Source: DASVTR01 sp033855775 (GTDB taxonomy: Bacteria; Acidobacteriota; Blastocatellia; Pyrinomonadales; Pyrinomonadaceae). Taken from it: a stretch of 32,124 bases of DNA. Below are positions 16,676-24,936 of the stretch, piece by piece. Under the pieces are notes generated by a model. It was not told the origin of the DNA. It worked only from the letters and a program-made list of their open reading frames with translations, and did no database searches. A program made the translations under genes and the position numbers. Within the stretch, counting starts at the first letter, position 1, and every line of letters starts with the position of its first letter. The stretch is from NCBI GenBank assembly GCA_033855775.1, contig JAWVFT010000045.1, positions 1 through 32,124 on the forward strand, written 5' to 3'.

Positions 16676-17671
16676 TTGAGACAACGCACAGCGAAGAAGA
16701 GCCACGGCAAAGTTGTTTCAGCGAGGCGCGCTTTCACGGCAGGCGCGCTCGCCGGAGACATCAACGTTAAGGTTGGAAGCGAAGCTCTCGCGCTCTCCAA
16801 TCTGGACAAAGTGTACTGGCCCGAAGACGGCTACACGAAAGGCGACCTAATCAAGTACTACTACGAAGTCTCCAAATATATTCTGCCGTATCTCGCGGGC
16901 AGGCCGCTCATCATGAAGCGCTATCCGAACGGGATAGACGGAAAATACTTTCATCAACATGATGTCGATGATGCCCCTGACTTTGTGCCTACGGCCTCGC
17001 TGGAAGTCGAAGACGGCGGCGGTCATGTCGTCGATTACATTCTGGGCGACAATCTTCAGACGTTGCTCTACATGGCGAACCTAGGCGCCATCGAGCGTCA
17101 TCCGTGGCACTCGCGCGTTCGTCATCTGGATTATCCGGACTGGCTCGTCTTCGACATGGACCCCGGCGAAGGCGTCACGTACAAAACAATCTGCGAACTG
17201 GCGATGGCCTTGAAGGAAGTCATCGAAGAGCTTGGGCTGAAAGGTTATCCGAAGACTTCCGGCTCAAGAGGCTTGCACGTTTACGTTCCGTTGCAGCCGG
17301 TTCACGATTACGAAGCGGCAGCCGCGTTTGCCGAGCGAGTGGCGACGATGGTGGCCACGCAGAATCCGGCGATAGCCACCGTCGAGCGTTCTTTGAAGAA
17401 GCGACGGCGCGGGCAGATTTACGTTGACCACATGCAGAACGCGCGCGGCAAATCGGTCGTCTCGCCTTACTCCGTGCGCCCGCGCCCCGGAGCCACCGTT
17501 TCGGCTCCGCTGGAATGGAGCGAAGTCGAAGGCAAAGAGATTACTCCGCAGGATTTCAACATCAAGAACATGAGAGCGCGGCTGGCGAAAAAGGGCGACC
17601 TCTTCAAACCCGTGCTCAAGTTGAAACAGGGCTTGAGCAATGCTCTGGAAAAAGCCGGGCAGCGTCATTAA
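16676..17671 (+). CDS. Stand-alone LigD-type polymerase/primase domain protein
   Basis: 331 residues from TTG 16676. No ATG or GTG is available between the upstream in-frame stop (16613-16615) and the conserved region, and GGGGAAGAG precedes the TTG closely. It is the archaeo-eukaryotic-primase-like polymerase domain found in bacterial LigD. It starts at VGSEALALSNLDKVYWPEDG (about 32) and has the catalytic FDMDPGEG (Asp160, Asp162), SGSRGLHVYVPL (His201) and IYVDHMQNARGKSVVSPYSV (third Asp about 251). Such enzymes add ribo- or deoxynucleotides at DNA ends in non-homologous end joining. No ligase or phosphoesterase domain is fused and no Ku gene is in the window. The neighbour ung, divergent by about 140 bp, suggests a small DNA-repair locus. 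Confidence 0.9.
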   Translation: MRQRTAKKSHGKVVSARRAFTAGALAGDINVKVGSEALALSNLDKVYWPEDGYTKGDLIKYYYEVSKYILPYLAGRPLIMKRYPNGIDGKYFHQHDVDDAPDFVPTASLEVEDGGGHVVDYILGDNLQTLLYMANLGAIERHPWHSRVRHLDYPDWLVFDMDPGEGVTYKTICELAMALKEVIEELGLKGYPKTSGSRGLHVYVPLQPVHDYEAAAAFAERVATMVATQNPAIATVERSLKKRRRGQIYVDHMQNARGKSVVSPYSVRPRPGATVSAPLEWSEVEGKEITPQDFNIKNMRARLAKKGDLFKPVLKLKQGLSNALEKAGQRH

Positions 17672-17690
17672 AAAGCCGGACAGCAACGGC
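17649..17690 (+). repeat. 21-bp imperfect tandem duplication across the LigD-Pol stop codon
   Basis: AAAAAGCCGGGCAGC at 17649 is repeated as AAAAAGCCGGACAGC at 17670, a 21-bp period. The TAA stop (17669-17671) falls at the junction. The 260 bp after it (17672-17931) hold no gene or terminator that I can see. Confidence 0.6.
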
Positions 17691-17931
17691 GTCATCTCAG
17701 GCAGCAGAACGCGCGCTTGAAGCCTTGAACATGATACGCGCCACTGCGCCGGAGTCCGATAACGAACCTTATGCTTTTCAGGCTTTGCGACAGCAGCGTC
17801 AAGCGCATGATGTAGGGGTAGCGGCTTGCTTGAAGCACACTATCTTGAGTCCATTTTGACTTTGCCCGTAGAGCTTGCTTGTCATATTAGCTCATCATTT
17901 TTGTGAGGATGGAAGAGCGATGAGAGGCGAG

Positions 17932-19929
17932 CTATTGCGGGGCTAAGTCGTAGGCGAAGAGGCGGTCGTCGCGTGAGACGTAGAGGAGGTTCGTCGCGTC
18001 GTCGCTGATGAATCGCTCGTCCGGGTCGTTGAGCTTGACGGCTCGCTCAGGTGTGCCGTTGTTCAGGTTGACGCCGAGCAGCCCGTGGCCCGCGTCGCGG
18101 CCCTTGAGGTCTGTGTAGAAGTACATCCATTGGCCGCGTAGGGCCGCCAGTTTTTTACGACGCCAGAGAAAGCGCGAGAGTCGTTCGAGTTGCGACGCGG
18201 GATCAAGGCGGTCGAGCAATCTGGTTTCCGCTTCGGCTGCGGAGGGCGCGTGGACGGGCAAGCGCAAGTTGGTCGGCGGGCGCGCGCTTGAAAGTTGACG
18301 CGCGCTTGAGACTCTGGACAGCACGCCGAAGGAGCTGAACCGCTCACGCGCATACTCGCGCGCGTAGTTTTCCGCGAGGCTCGTCAGGTTGGGCAGCGTG
18401 GCGTGGGCCGCGAGCCCAGACCAGCGCAGCGTGCTGGCGGCGTTGAGCAGTTGCGCGCCGCGAAAAACGGTGGTGGCCGCGCCGCCGTAGCGGAAGTAGA
18501 GCGAGGCGGCGCGCGCGGCGACGGCGGCGACCGTCCGTAGAAAGCCGCGACCGGGCGGATTATGACGCGAACGCCAGACAGCCTTCTCTCCGGCGACGTT
18601 GAAAGCGGCGACTTCGTTGTCGCCGCCGACCACGAGTTGGCCGCGCTCGTTCAGCAGAACGAAGGCGGCTCTGTCAACTTCATGCGAAGCCTTCGCGCGA
18701 CGCTTGCCCGTCTGCGCGTCGAGCATGATGAGGTCGTCGCTGTCAGCGATGGCGATTGTCGTTGAATCAGGCAGAGCGATGTTGGTGATGCCCTTGTCGG
18801 CCCCTTTGTAACGCCAGAGAATTTTGCCCGTCTCGACATCAATCGCGCTGACGCCGTAGGGGCCGCGCTTCGTTTGTTCGCCGTTCTCAAGCCGCGTGAA
18901 CTGCCCGCCCGTGCGGACGTAGAGCGCTTCGCGCGTGAGAATCATCTCCGGCGCGAGTCCCACATCTTTCGACTCCCAGACGGCCTCGCCGCTAGCGCGC
19001 GAGATGGCCCGCACGTGGCCACGGCCCGAAACGTAGACGTTGCGCTCATCCATCACGGGGTCTGCTTCGGTCAGGGCCAAGCCTTCCTCGTTGACGCGAA
19101 ATTTCTCGCGCCGCCGCTCTTTGCCCGTCCGCTCGTCGAGCGATGTCACGCCTTCGTAGAAGAGATACAGGCGGCCATCCAGAAAAGCTGGCGGGCGATA
19201 GTTGTCGAGCGTGTAAGAGACTTCCGTGGCGTCGTCCCAACGCGCGGGCATCATCTCTATGTCGCTCTCAAGCTCGTGTTGCCAGACTTCGCGGCCCGCG
19301 CTCAAATCAAACATGTGAACGATTGCGCGCCGCTTGAATCCTTCGCGCGCACGCCCGCGCGCATCCCGCGCCATGACGACGGCGAGCAGATTCGTGTTCT
19401 GGTCTAAGGCCATCTGCATCACGCTGCCGCGCGTCTTCTCGCTGCGCCAGAGCGTGTCGCCCGTCATCAAATCTGCGGCTTCCAGTCTGGACTTGTCGCC
19501 GCTCTCCAAACTCAGGAGCAGGATGTCTGTGCCGGGAACAGCAGCGACATCCGTTTCGTCGAGCCGCGTGTTCTTGCGCCGCCAGAGCGTTTCGCCGGAT
19601 TCGGCGTCAATGCAGTAGAGAGACTTTGTTGTCCCGACGACGAGCACGCCGAGTTCGGTCGTCTGGTAAAAACTGACGGGCGCGTCCAACTTCGCAGACC
19701 AGCGCGTTGCGTCGTCGGCTCCAAGCGCGAAGAGGAAACACGATAGCAGCAGCGCAGAGAACAACGCGACGCTGCGAAAAAACTTGACGGCGTTTGGAAG
19801 ATGAATCGAGAAAGACAATTTTATTATCGCTGCTCCGCGAAGATTGCTGTCATGATTTCTGAAGGGGAGGCTTTGATTATAAAACCGGCGCGAGATAATT
19901 GTCATCAGTGAGCGAGGCCGGAAGCTCAT
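17932..19929 (-). CDS. PQQ-like beta-propeller secreted protein
   Basis: Up to 665 residues. ATG 19929 overlaps the TGA of the release-factor-like gene (ATGA), which suggests translational coupling. It would leave about 45 residues before the signal segment FFRSVALFSALLLSCFLFAL. A TTG at 19818, giving MSFSIHLPNAVKFFRS, would place the signal peptide normally, so the start is uncertain. The body has repeated PQQ-type blades: LYCIDAESGETLWRRKNTRL, LMTGDTLWRSEKTRG, RASGEAVWESKDVGLAP, IDVETGKILWRYKGAD and MLDAQTGKRRAKASHE. The fold is usually extracytoplasmic and can be structural or an assembly factor. No quinoprotein dehydrogenase catalytic context is visible. The C-terminal third (about 480-640) is less repetitive, with a last blade near GHGLLGVNLNNGTPERAVKL. 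Confidence 0.85.
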   Translation of the reverse strand: MSFRPRSLMTIISRRFYNQSLPFRNHDSNLRGAAIIKLSFSIHLPNAVKFFRSVALFSALLLSCFLFALGADDATRWSAKLDAPVSFYQTTELGVLVVGTTKSLYCIDAESGETLWRRKNTRLDETDVAAVPGTDILLLSLESGDKSRLEAADLMTGDTLWRSEKTRGSVMQMALDQNTNLLAVVMARDARGRAREGFKRRAIVHMFDLSAGREVWQHELESDIEMMPARWDDATEVSYTLDNYRPPAFLDGRLYLFYEGVTSLDERTGKERRREKFRVNEEGLALTEADPVMDERNVYVSGRGHVRAISRASGEAVWESKDVGLAPEMILTREALYVRTGGQFTRLENGEQTKRGPYGVSAIDVETGKILWRYKGADKGITNIALPDSTTIAIADSDDLIMLDAQTGKRRAKASHEVDRAAFVLLNERGQLVVGGDNEVAAFNVAGEKAVWRSRHNPPGRGFLRTVAAVAARAASLYFRYGGAATTVFRGAQLLNAASTLRWSGLAAHATLPNLTSLAENYAREYARERFSSFGVLSRVSSARQLSSARPPTNLRLPVHAPSAAEAETRLLDRLDPASQLERLSRFLWRRKKLAALRGQWMYFYTDLKGRDAGHGLLGVNLNNGTPERAVKLNDPDERFISDDATNLLYVSRDDRLFAYDLAPQ

Positions 19930-20303
19930 TCGTCGCCTGTCGGCTTAGAGCGCAGACGCTTGATTTGCGAGCGGCGCGACTTCTCTTCGAGCGTGCGATT
20001 CTTCGCGCTGCGCGGCACGCGCGTCGGCACACGCTTGGCCGGGCGATGATTCAAACGCTCTATCTTCTCGCGCAGCTTTCGCAGGCAGAGCATTTTGTTC
20101 TGGCGTTGGCTGCGCTCTTGTTGGGCGGAGACGACAACACCCGTCGGCAGATGCCTGAGCCTGACTGCGCTCTCCGTCTTATTCACGTGCTGGCCGCCGG
20201 GGCTGCTCGAACGAAAGGTGTCAACCTCGCACTCTCGCAGCAAATCTTCATCCGCTTCCGGCAGCACAATCATCTCGCCGCTCTCCACCTCTCTCCCCTC
20301 CAT
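19926..20303 (-). CDS. Release-factor-like protein with GGQ motif (ArfB/RF-1 domain family)
   Basis: 125 residues from ATG 20303. A second ATG ten codons in is also possible. It holds the class I release-factor catalytic domain: FRSSSPGGQHVNKTESAVRL, with Gly36-Gly37-Gln38, then HLPTGVVVSAQQERSQRQNK. The basic C-terminal tail (VPRSAKNRTLEEKSRRSQIK) is typical of the small codon-independent rescue factors (ArfB/YaeJ, mitochondrial ICT1 and C12orf65). No stop-codon-recognition domain is present. It probably hydrolyses peptidyl-tRNA on stalled ribosomes. That role is inferred from domain layout, and the exact subfamily is uncertain. Its TGA overlaps the start of the downstream PQQ-like gene by ATGA. 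Confidence 0.85.
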   Translation of the reverse strand: MEGREVESGEMIVLPEADEDLLRECEVDTFRSSSPGGQHVNKTESAVRLRHLPTGVVVSAQQERSQRQNKMLCLRKLREKIERLNHRPAKRVPTRVPRSAKNRTLEEKSRRSQIKRLRSKPTGDE

Positions 20304-20526
20304 CCGAACAACTCTTTCCGCCGTTAACGGCTGTATCTCTCAAATCAAAACGAGCCCTTGATGTTGCATAACGCAGCGACGCTGCCACAATATCTTGCGC
20401 AAGCAGACTATCAACTTTATGAGCAAGACCGGAGCGCAACCGCATGAGCGCAGCCGGAGAATAAAGGTGAATCTTATCGGACGCTCGTCGTGGCGTCGAA
20501 ACCGTCCGGCACAGGTTTAATGAGGA

Positions 20527-21222
20527 TCATTCTTTTTCTACAAGTTGCTCGCTCCCCACGCCTGTGCGCCTTTGGATACTGTGCTTCGCTAACTCTAAAG
20601 GTTCGACATCGCCGGTTCTCTGCAAATGGCCAAGCAGCCTTTCACGCCGCGCTTTCTCTCTCTCGTCAGTCCCTGCTTCATTGAGCAGCTTGCGCAGATC
20701 GTCTTCAGTCTCGGCAACCGTTTCATTCTTGAGGCGCAGTAAGGCCAGGCCGGCCAGTTGAAAGCGGTCGAAGTTCTCCATCAGAAATTCGCGCAAAGCA
20801 GGACTGTTTTGCAGGTGGAATCTGATTGATTGTTCGACACCTCGAATCGGGTACTGAGGGAAGGAAGCGGAATGAATAATTGCTGACGCGAAATTATCGA
20901 GGAGCAGTTCCGCCATTGCTTTTAGCTCATCCCGGTTCGCCTTGTCTCCCTCTTTCCAAAGTTTGCTCTCGTAAAAGTAGGGCCGCAGGTACGGTCTTTC
21001 GATGAGGATCGGCAGGTGTTCAGACATTTCTGTCATGGCCCGCTGGATGAGTTGGATTTCAGGCTGCTTTTGAGCATTCTCAAGCTGCTTTCGGGCCGTC
21101 TCCATTTGCTCCTGTGCAGCGCGAAGTTGTCTACGGAAAATAGAGAAATTCAGTAGACCAGTGATAACCAGCAGGAGTGTCCCGCCGAAGCTCAGCAATG
21201 AAACCCATACTTCCGATTTCAC
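20527..21222 (-). CDS. Uncharacterised one-pass membrane protein with coiled coil
   Basis: 231 residues from GTG 21222, with AAGGGGGG a few bases upstream. A transmembrane helix (about 7-28: SLLSFGGTLLLVITGLLNFS) is followed by a coiled coil (about 30-60: RAAQEQMETARKQLENAQ). The soluble domain has ERPYLRPYFYESKLWKEGD and RDELKAMAELLLDNFASAII. The RPYxRPYFY pattern with a following helical core resembles a widespread unnamed bacterial family. I know no function for it. Base composition is less GC-rich than the neighbours. A weak CGGACG/CGTCCG hairpin (20478-20508) lies downstream and might end the transcript. Confidence 0.75.
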   Translation of the reverse strand: MKSEVWVSLLSFGGTLLLVITGLLNFSIFRRQLRAAQEQMETARKQLENAQKQPEIQLIQRAMTEMSEHLPILIERPYLRPYFYESKLWKEGDKANRDELKAMAELLLDNFASAIIHSASFPQYPIRGVEQSIRFHLQNSPALREFLMENFDRFQLAGLALLRLKNETVAETEDDLRKLLNEAGTDEREKARRERLLGHLQRTGDVEPLELAKHSIQRRTGVGSEQLVEKE

Positions 21223-21308
21223 ACAGCCCCCCTTATCGAGCAGAACTTTCTAACTCAACATCATACTAACATCTCTGGAGGTCTGCTTCCTGAACAGCTA
21301 CGTTGGCG

Positions 21309-23336
21309 TCACTGGCTGACGCCCGCGCAATCTGAGTTGGCGCGCGAGACGATGGGGCCGAAGCGTTGTTGATATTCAGTCGAAGTCAGAAAGGCGCAGA
21401 CCATCGCGCGATAGTTTCCGGGGACGCGGTTGTCAACCACGTCGAGCCAGAATTGATAGCCGCCCTCGTCCGGGTTGCGCTGCAAGTAGCCGAAGTATTG
21501 CATGAGCACAAAGGCGCGATTGTATTCCGCGTTCTGCACCGCCGCGTCGTCGGACAGGAGCCTGACGACGCGCGCCCGCCCGCCGTTCGATTGATACTCA
21601 CTCAGCAAGGCCGCGCGCTGCGATGAAAGATTAACTCCGGTCGTTTGCTGCACGGTCTGCAAGAGCGCGTCAACGAGCTGTTCGGGTGAGAGCGACGACG
21701 GATACTTTTGTAAAAATTCCGCGCGCTGAATCCACTGGCCGGCGAACGCCTGCTTGGTCTGTTCCAGTTGCGGCCCTTCGACAATCAGGCCGCGGTCTGC
21801 GCTGTACTCCTGATAGCCGGGCCTTCGTCCCAGGCTCGCGCGATAGAAGCGATAGAGAAAAGAGCCTGTGCGCTGAAACTCCGCTTCGACGAAGAAAGCC
21901 GCGCTGACGGCTGCGCGTCGCCCGTTGATGCAAGTCTCGTCGGCGTGGCAGCGCGTTAGCTCGCTTGTCCAGTAGCCGAGGCCGGAGGTGTCAGGCTCGC
22001 GGTTGAGAAAGTCTTTGTACTGCTGGCGGACGAAGAACGAGGCGTCGTCAATATAGCTGCGGTGCGGCAGGTTGGGCCGCAGCACGAAGAGCCCTTGCTC
22101 TATACCGCTGACGATGACCGTGCCGCTGCGAAAGTATGGATAGTTGCCCCAAGCGCCGTTGAAGGCCGCGTCGTCGTTGAGCGGATAGATGTCGAAGAAG
22201 GCTCGCTCGTTGAGGCTGAACAAGGATGTATTGGCGGCGTCGAGGATGCGCAGGCCGCTGCGATAGTTGGCCTCGTAAGCGTAGCGACCGCGCACGTAGA
22301 GATTGTGGTCGATTGACGAGCTTGGGCCGTTGTAGACACTAGCGACGGAAGGGGCTGCGAGGTTTGAGAGATTCCAGATGTAGGTGCGCGAGTTGCCGCC
22401 GAAGTCGCGCTCGTCCAATTCGTCGTCGAGCAAAAACTGCGCGTGGTCGTCCGTTAGCCAGCCTTGATGCGTGTAGCCTCTGCCGTCGTAGCCTGTCCGC
22501 GACAACTGCGCGGGCGCGCTCTTGTTCGTCACGTCAACGATGGTCAGCGTGTCTTCGTTGGCGCTGAAGCAGAGTTCGTGTCCCTGATAGGTCGCGTCCG
22601 GCCCGTGATAGATGACGCACTCGGTTTCGTGCGTGTAGCCGTCCTGATCCACGCAACCGGCGAAGACGGGCGCGAGCGGGTTCTGCACGTTGACCATGTG
22701 CAGGCCGCCCGAACAGGTGTCGCGGCTGCCGGCGGCGTAGGCGAAGCCGGTCTGCTCGTTGATGGCAAGCGTGTGCGCGCGGCTGAAGCCGTTGTAGTGC
22801 GCCGTCTCCGTGAAGGTGACGGGCGGCGAAGGAACGTTGCGCAACTGCGTCAGGTCGAAGACCTGCATGCCGTGGCCGATGGCTTCGCTGACGATGAAAG
22901 CGTAGTTGTTGTAGACCTTGATGCTGCGCCATGCGGAACTGACGCTGTGCGGCGGGAGGTTGCCGAGATAGACTGGCGACTGCGGGTTGGTGATGTCTAT
23001 GAAAGATGTCCCGGTCGAGCGTCCCATCAAGGCATACTCTCTGCCCGTCGCCGTGTCGGTCCAGCCCCAGAGGTCGCTGCCGGAGCCGCCGCCGATGTCT
23101 GCGAGCGGCATGAACGCGGCGAGGTCTATGTTGTTGCAGGGGAAGCTGCCCGCCAGCCCGTTGACGCAGGGCGTCGCGGCCAGAGCGAACATCGGCTGGT
23201 TGTTCGGTTGACCGTTGGTGCCGTCGCCAACGTGGTCGCCGTCCTCTTCGTCATGCAACGCCAGGAGCGGCCTGCTCCAAGCCGTCGTCAGAATCAACAG
23301 GGACGCCAGCAGCAATGTCAGATTTCTCTTTCGCAT
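21309..23336 (-). CDS. Choice-of-anchor B beta-propeller protein with C-terminal DUF4214
   Basis: 675 residues from ATG 23336, with GAGAGAGG at good spacing. Signal peptide LTLLLASLLILTTAWSRPLL. The choice-of-anchor B/LVIVD propeller (about 60-430) is recognisable from IGGGSGSDLWGWTDTATGRE, STGTSFIDITNPQSPVYLGN, WRSIKVYNNYAFIVSEAIGH, GYTHQGWLTDDHAQFLLDDE and SSIDHNLYVRGRYAYEANYR. The C-terminal part (about 435-665) holds DUF4214-like units: VRQQYKDFLNREPDTSGLGY, then MQYFGYLQRNPDEGGYQFWL and FLTSTEYQQRFG. The first half is a secreted propeller usually displayed on the cell surface. In this protein DUF4214 takes the place of the variable C-terminal anchors the family is named for. It is divergent from the YncE-like gene. 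Confidence 0.9.
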   Translation of the reverse strand: MRKRNLTLLLASLLILTTAWSRPLLALHDEEDGDHVGDGTNGQPNNQPMFALAATPCVNGLAGSFPCNNIDLAAFMPLADIGGGSGSDLWGWTDTATGREYALMGRSTGTSFIDITNPQSPVYLGNLPPHSVSSAWRSIKVYNNYAFIVSEAIGHGMQVFDLTQLRNVPSPPVTFTETAHYNGFSRAHTLAINEQTGFAYAAGSRDTCSGGLHMVNVQNPLAPVFAGCVDQDGYTHETECVIYHGPDATYQGHELCFSANEDTLTIVDVTNKSAPAQLSRTGYDGRGYTHQGWLTDDHAQFLLDDELDERDFGGNSRTYIWNLSNLAAPSVASVYNGPSSSIDHNLYVRGRYAYEANYRSGLRILDAANTSLFSLNERAFFDIYPLNDDAAFNGAWGNYPYFRSGTVIVSGIEQGLFVLRPNLPHRSYIDDASFFVRQQYKDFLNREPDTSGLGYWTSELTRCHADETCINGRRAAVSAAFFVEAEFQRTGSFLYRFYRASLGRRPGYQEYSADRGLIVEGPQLEQTKQAFAGQWIQRAEFLQKYPSSLSPEQLVDALLQTVQQTTGVNLSSQRAALLSEYQSNGGRARVVRLLSDDAAVQNAEYNRAFVLMQYFGYLQRNPDEGGYQFWLDVVDNRVPGNYRAMVCAFLTSTEYQQRFGPIVSRANSDCAGVSQ

Positions 23337-23667
23337 CCAGAACCTCTCTCGCTAAAAGTGGCAGGCATGAGCCGCGCAGAGCGACGATGAAGCATGAGCT
23401 TTCATCGCTTGAGCGGATGAAATTTTTCCGTGAATGGGTTGCGCTTACGAAGTCGGGGAGAGACGAGAGAGGCCAGCATAATCGAATGAGGCTGCGGCTG
23501 CAAGCACACGGCGCGCAAGCGGCGGCGTGGACGCTTTCGGCGGCTGCTTCTGCTGCGCGCGCCGTGTGCGCTAAGATGTGTCTTCAAGTCGCGGGCGAGA
23601 GCTTCAAAGGAAGTTGAGAGAGCGCAGTTGACGAGCGGGCCGAAGCGTTGACGAGTAAGGATGAGCA
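23337..23667. other. Divergent intergenic region with a long inverted repeat and a phased direct repeat
   Basis: No gene is called. The 13-bp arms GCACACGGCGCGC (23504-23516) and its exact complement (23557-23569) flank a 40-base GC-rich segment. Nearer the plus-strand gene, GTTGACGAG occurs at 23627-23635 and 23647-23655, a 20-bp period, and both copies contain a TTGACG hexamer. AAGG at 23657-23660 is the SD of the gene at 23668. The region must contain promoters for both divergent genes, but I cannot assign -10 boxes with confidence. Confidence 0.45.
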
Positions 23668-24936
23668 ATGATGTCAGGCAGCAATATTTTATACCGGCAG
23701 CGACGACGGAAGACCTCTTTTTCGTCCGTTCTGAGAATCGCGCTGTTCGTCTTCTTCTTGTGCGGGGCATCGAATCAACAGGCGTGGGCGCAACGCGCGC
23801 CCGAACAGGATTATCTGGTCTACGTGCTTTCGGAGTCGGCGGATAGAATCGCGCTGGTGCGCTTTGGGCCGCAGGGCGCGCGCGTCGAGCGCGACTTTGA
23901 GACGGGCAGCATGCCGACGGACATAGACGGGCCGCATGGCATCGCCGTCTCGCCGGACAAGCAGTTTTACTATGTCTCGCTGGCGCACGGGCGGCCCAAC
24001 GGCTCCGTCTGGAAATACAGGACGGCGGACGACTCCGTGGTGGGCCGCGTCGCGCTCGGCCTCTTCCCGGCGACGATGGACTTGACGCCCGACGGCAAGT
24101 TTCTGTACGTCGTCAACTTCAATCTGCACGGCGACATGGTTCCCTCTTCCGTCTCCGTCGTGGCCACCGATTTGATGTTGGAGATAGCCCGCATCAAGAC
24201 CTGCACGATGCCGCACGGCTCGCGTCTCAACCCGCAGGGGACGAAGCAATATTCCGCTTGCATGATGGACGATATGCTCGTCGAAGTTGACACCGCGACA
24301 CTGCGCGTCGCGCGCCACTTCCTGCTCACCAAAGGCCACGAGATGGGCATGACCGGAGCGCCGCACGCAGGCATGCCGGGCATGGAGATGAGCGGCGCAA
24401 CGAACGGCACAACAAACAGCGCGACGGGACAGATGCGCGACACGGGCGGCCACGGCATGGAGCCGCCGAAGCCGGGCGACATCTCCTGCTCGCCCACCTG
24501 GGCGCAGCCTTCGACAGACGGCTCTTCGGTCTACGTCGCCTGCAACAAGTCGAGCGAGATTGTCGAAGTGGACGCGCAAAGCTGGAAGGTCAAGCGGCGT
24601 CTACAGGCGCGGCCCGGCGTCTACAATCTGGCGGTGACGAAAGACAATCGCCTGATTGCGACGAACAAGCGCGACCAGTCCGTCTCCATCTACGACTTGA
24701 AGACGGGCAACGAGTTGGCGCGGCTGCCGACCAGGCGCAAGGTCTTGCACGGCGCGGTCGTCTCGCCCGACAATCGCTACGCCTTCATCTCCGTCGAAGG
24801 CATCGGCAGCGAACCCGGCACGGTCGAAATCATAGACCTCGAAGCCTTGAAGACAGTCGCCACCGTCGATGTCGGCGAAGTGGCGGCGGGGATAGATTTT
24901 CTCAGGATGGAAACGCCCGCCGCCATAAAGAAGTGA
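23668..24936 (+). CDS. YncE-like seven-bladed beta-propeller, secreted, with Met/His-rich insert
   Basis: 422 residues from ATG 23668, with AAGG 7 nt upstream. Signal peptide SSVLRIALFVFFLCGASNQQ, with likely cleavage after AWA (about 41). Propeller blades: YLVYVLSESADRIALVRFGP, GPHGIAVSPDKQFYYVSLAH, LTPDGKFLYVVNFNLHGD, SDGSSVYVACNKSSEIVEVD-like DGSSVYVACNKSSEIVEVD, YNLAVTKDNRLIATNKRDQS and VVSPDNRYAFISVEGIGSEP. Between blades (about 222-267) is a loop rich in Met, His and Gly (GHEMGMTG, HAGMPGMEMSG, GHGMEPPKPG), a composition seen in copper-binding segments. Metal binding is inferred only. The TGA overlaps the GTG of the repeat frame at 24933. The transcript probably runs through the 21-bp array to the terminator at 25310. 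Confidence 0.88.
   Translation: MMSGSNILYRQRRRKTSFSSVLRIALFVFFLCGASNQQAWAQRAPEQDYLVYVLSESADRIALVRFGPQGARVERDFETGSMPTDIDGPHGIAVSPDKQFYYVSLAHGRPNGSVWKYRTADDSVVGRVALGLFPATMDLTPDGKFLYVVNFNLHGDMVPSSVSVVATDLMLEIARIKTCTMPHGSRLNPQGTKQYSACMMDDMLVEVDTATLRVARHFLLTKGHEMGMTGAPHAGMPGMEMSGATNGTTNSATGQMRDTGGHGMEPPKPGDISCSPTWAQPSTDGSSVYVACNKSSEIVEVDAQSWKVKRRLQARPGVYNLAVTKDNRLIATNKRDQSVSIYDLKTGNELARLPTRRKVLHGAVVSPDNRYAFISVEGIGSEPGTVEIIDLEALKTVATVDVGEVAAGIDFLRMETPAAIKK

Noticed and set aside
22464..23390. Plus-strand frame of 308 codons
   Set aside because: It is antisense to the choice-of-anchor-B gene and its composition is typical of a shadow frame.
23689..24579. Minus-strand frame of 296 codons
   Set aside because: It is antisense to the YncE-like gene, whose signal peptide and propeller motifs are clear.
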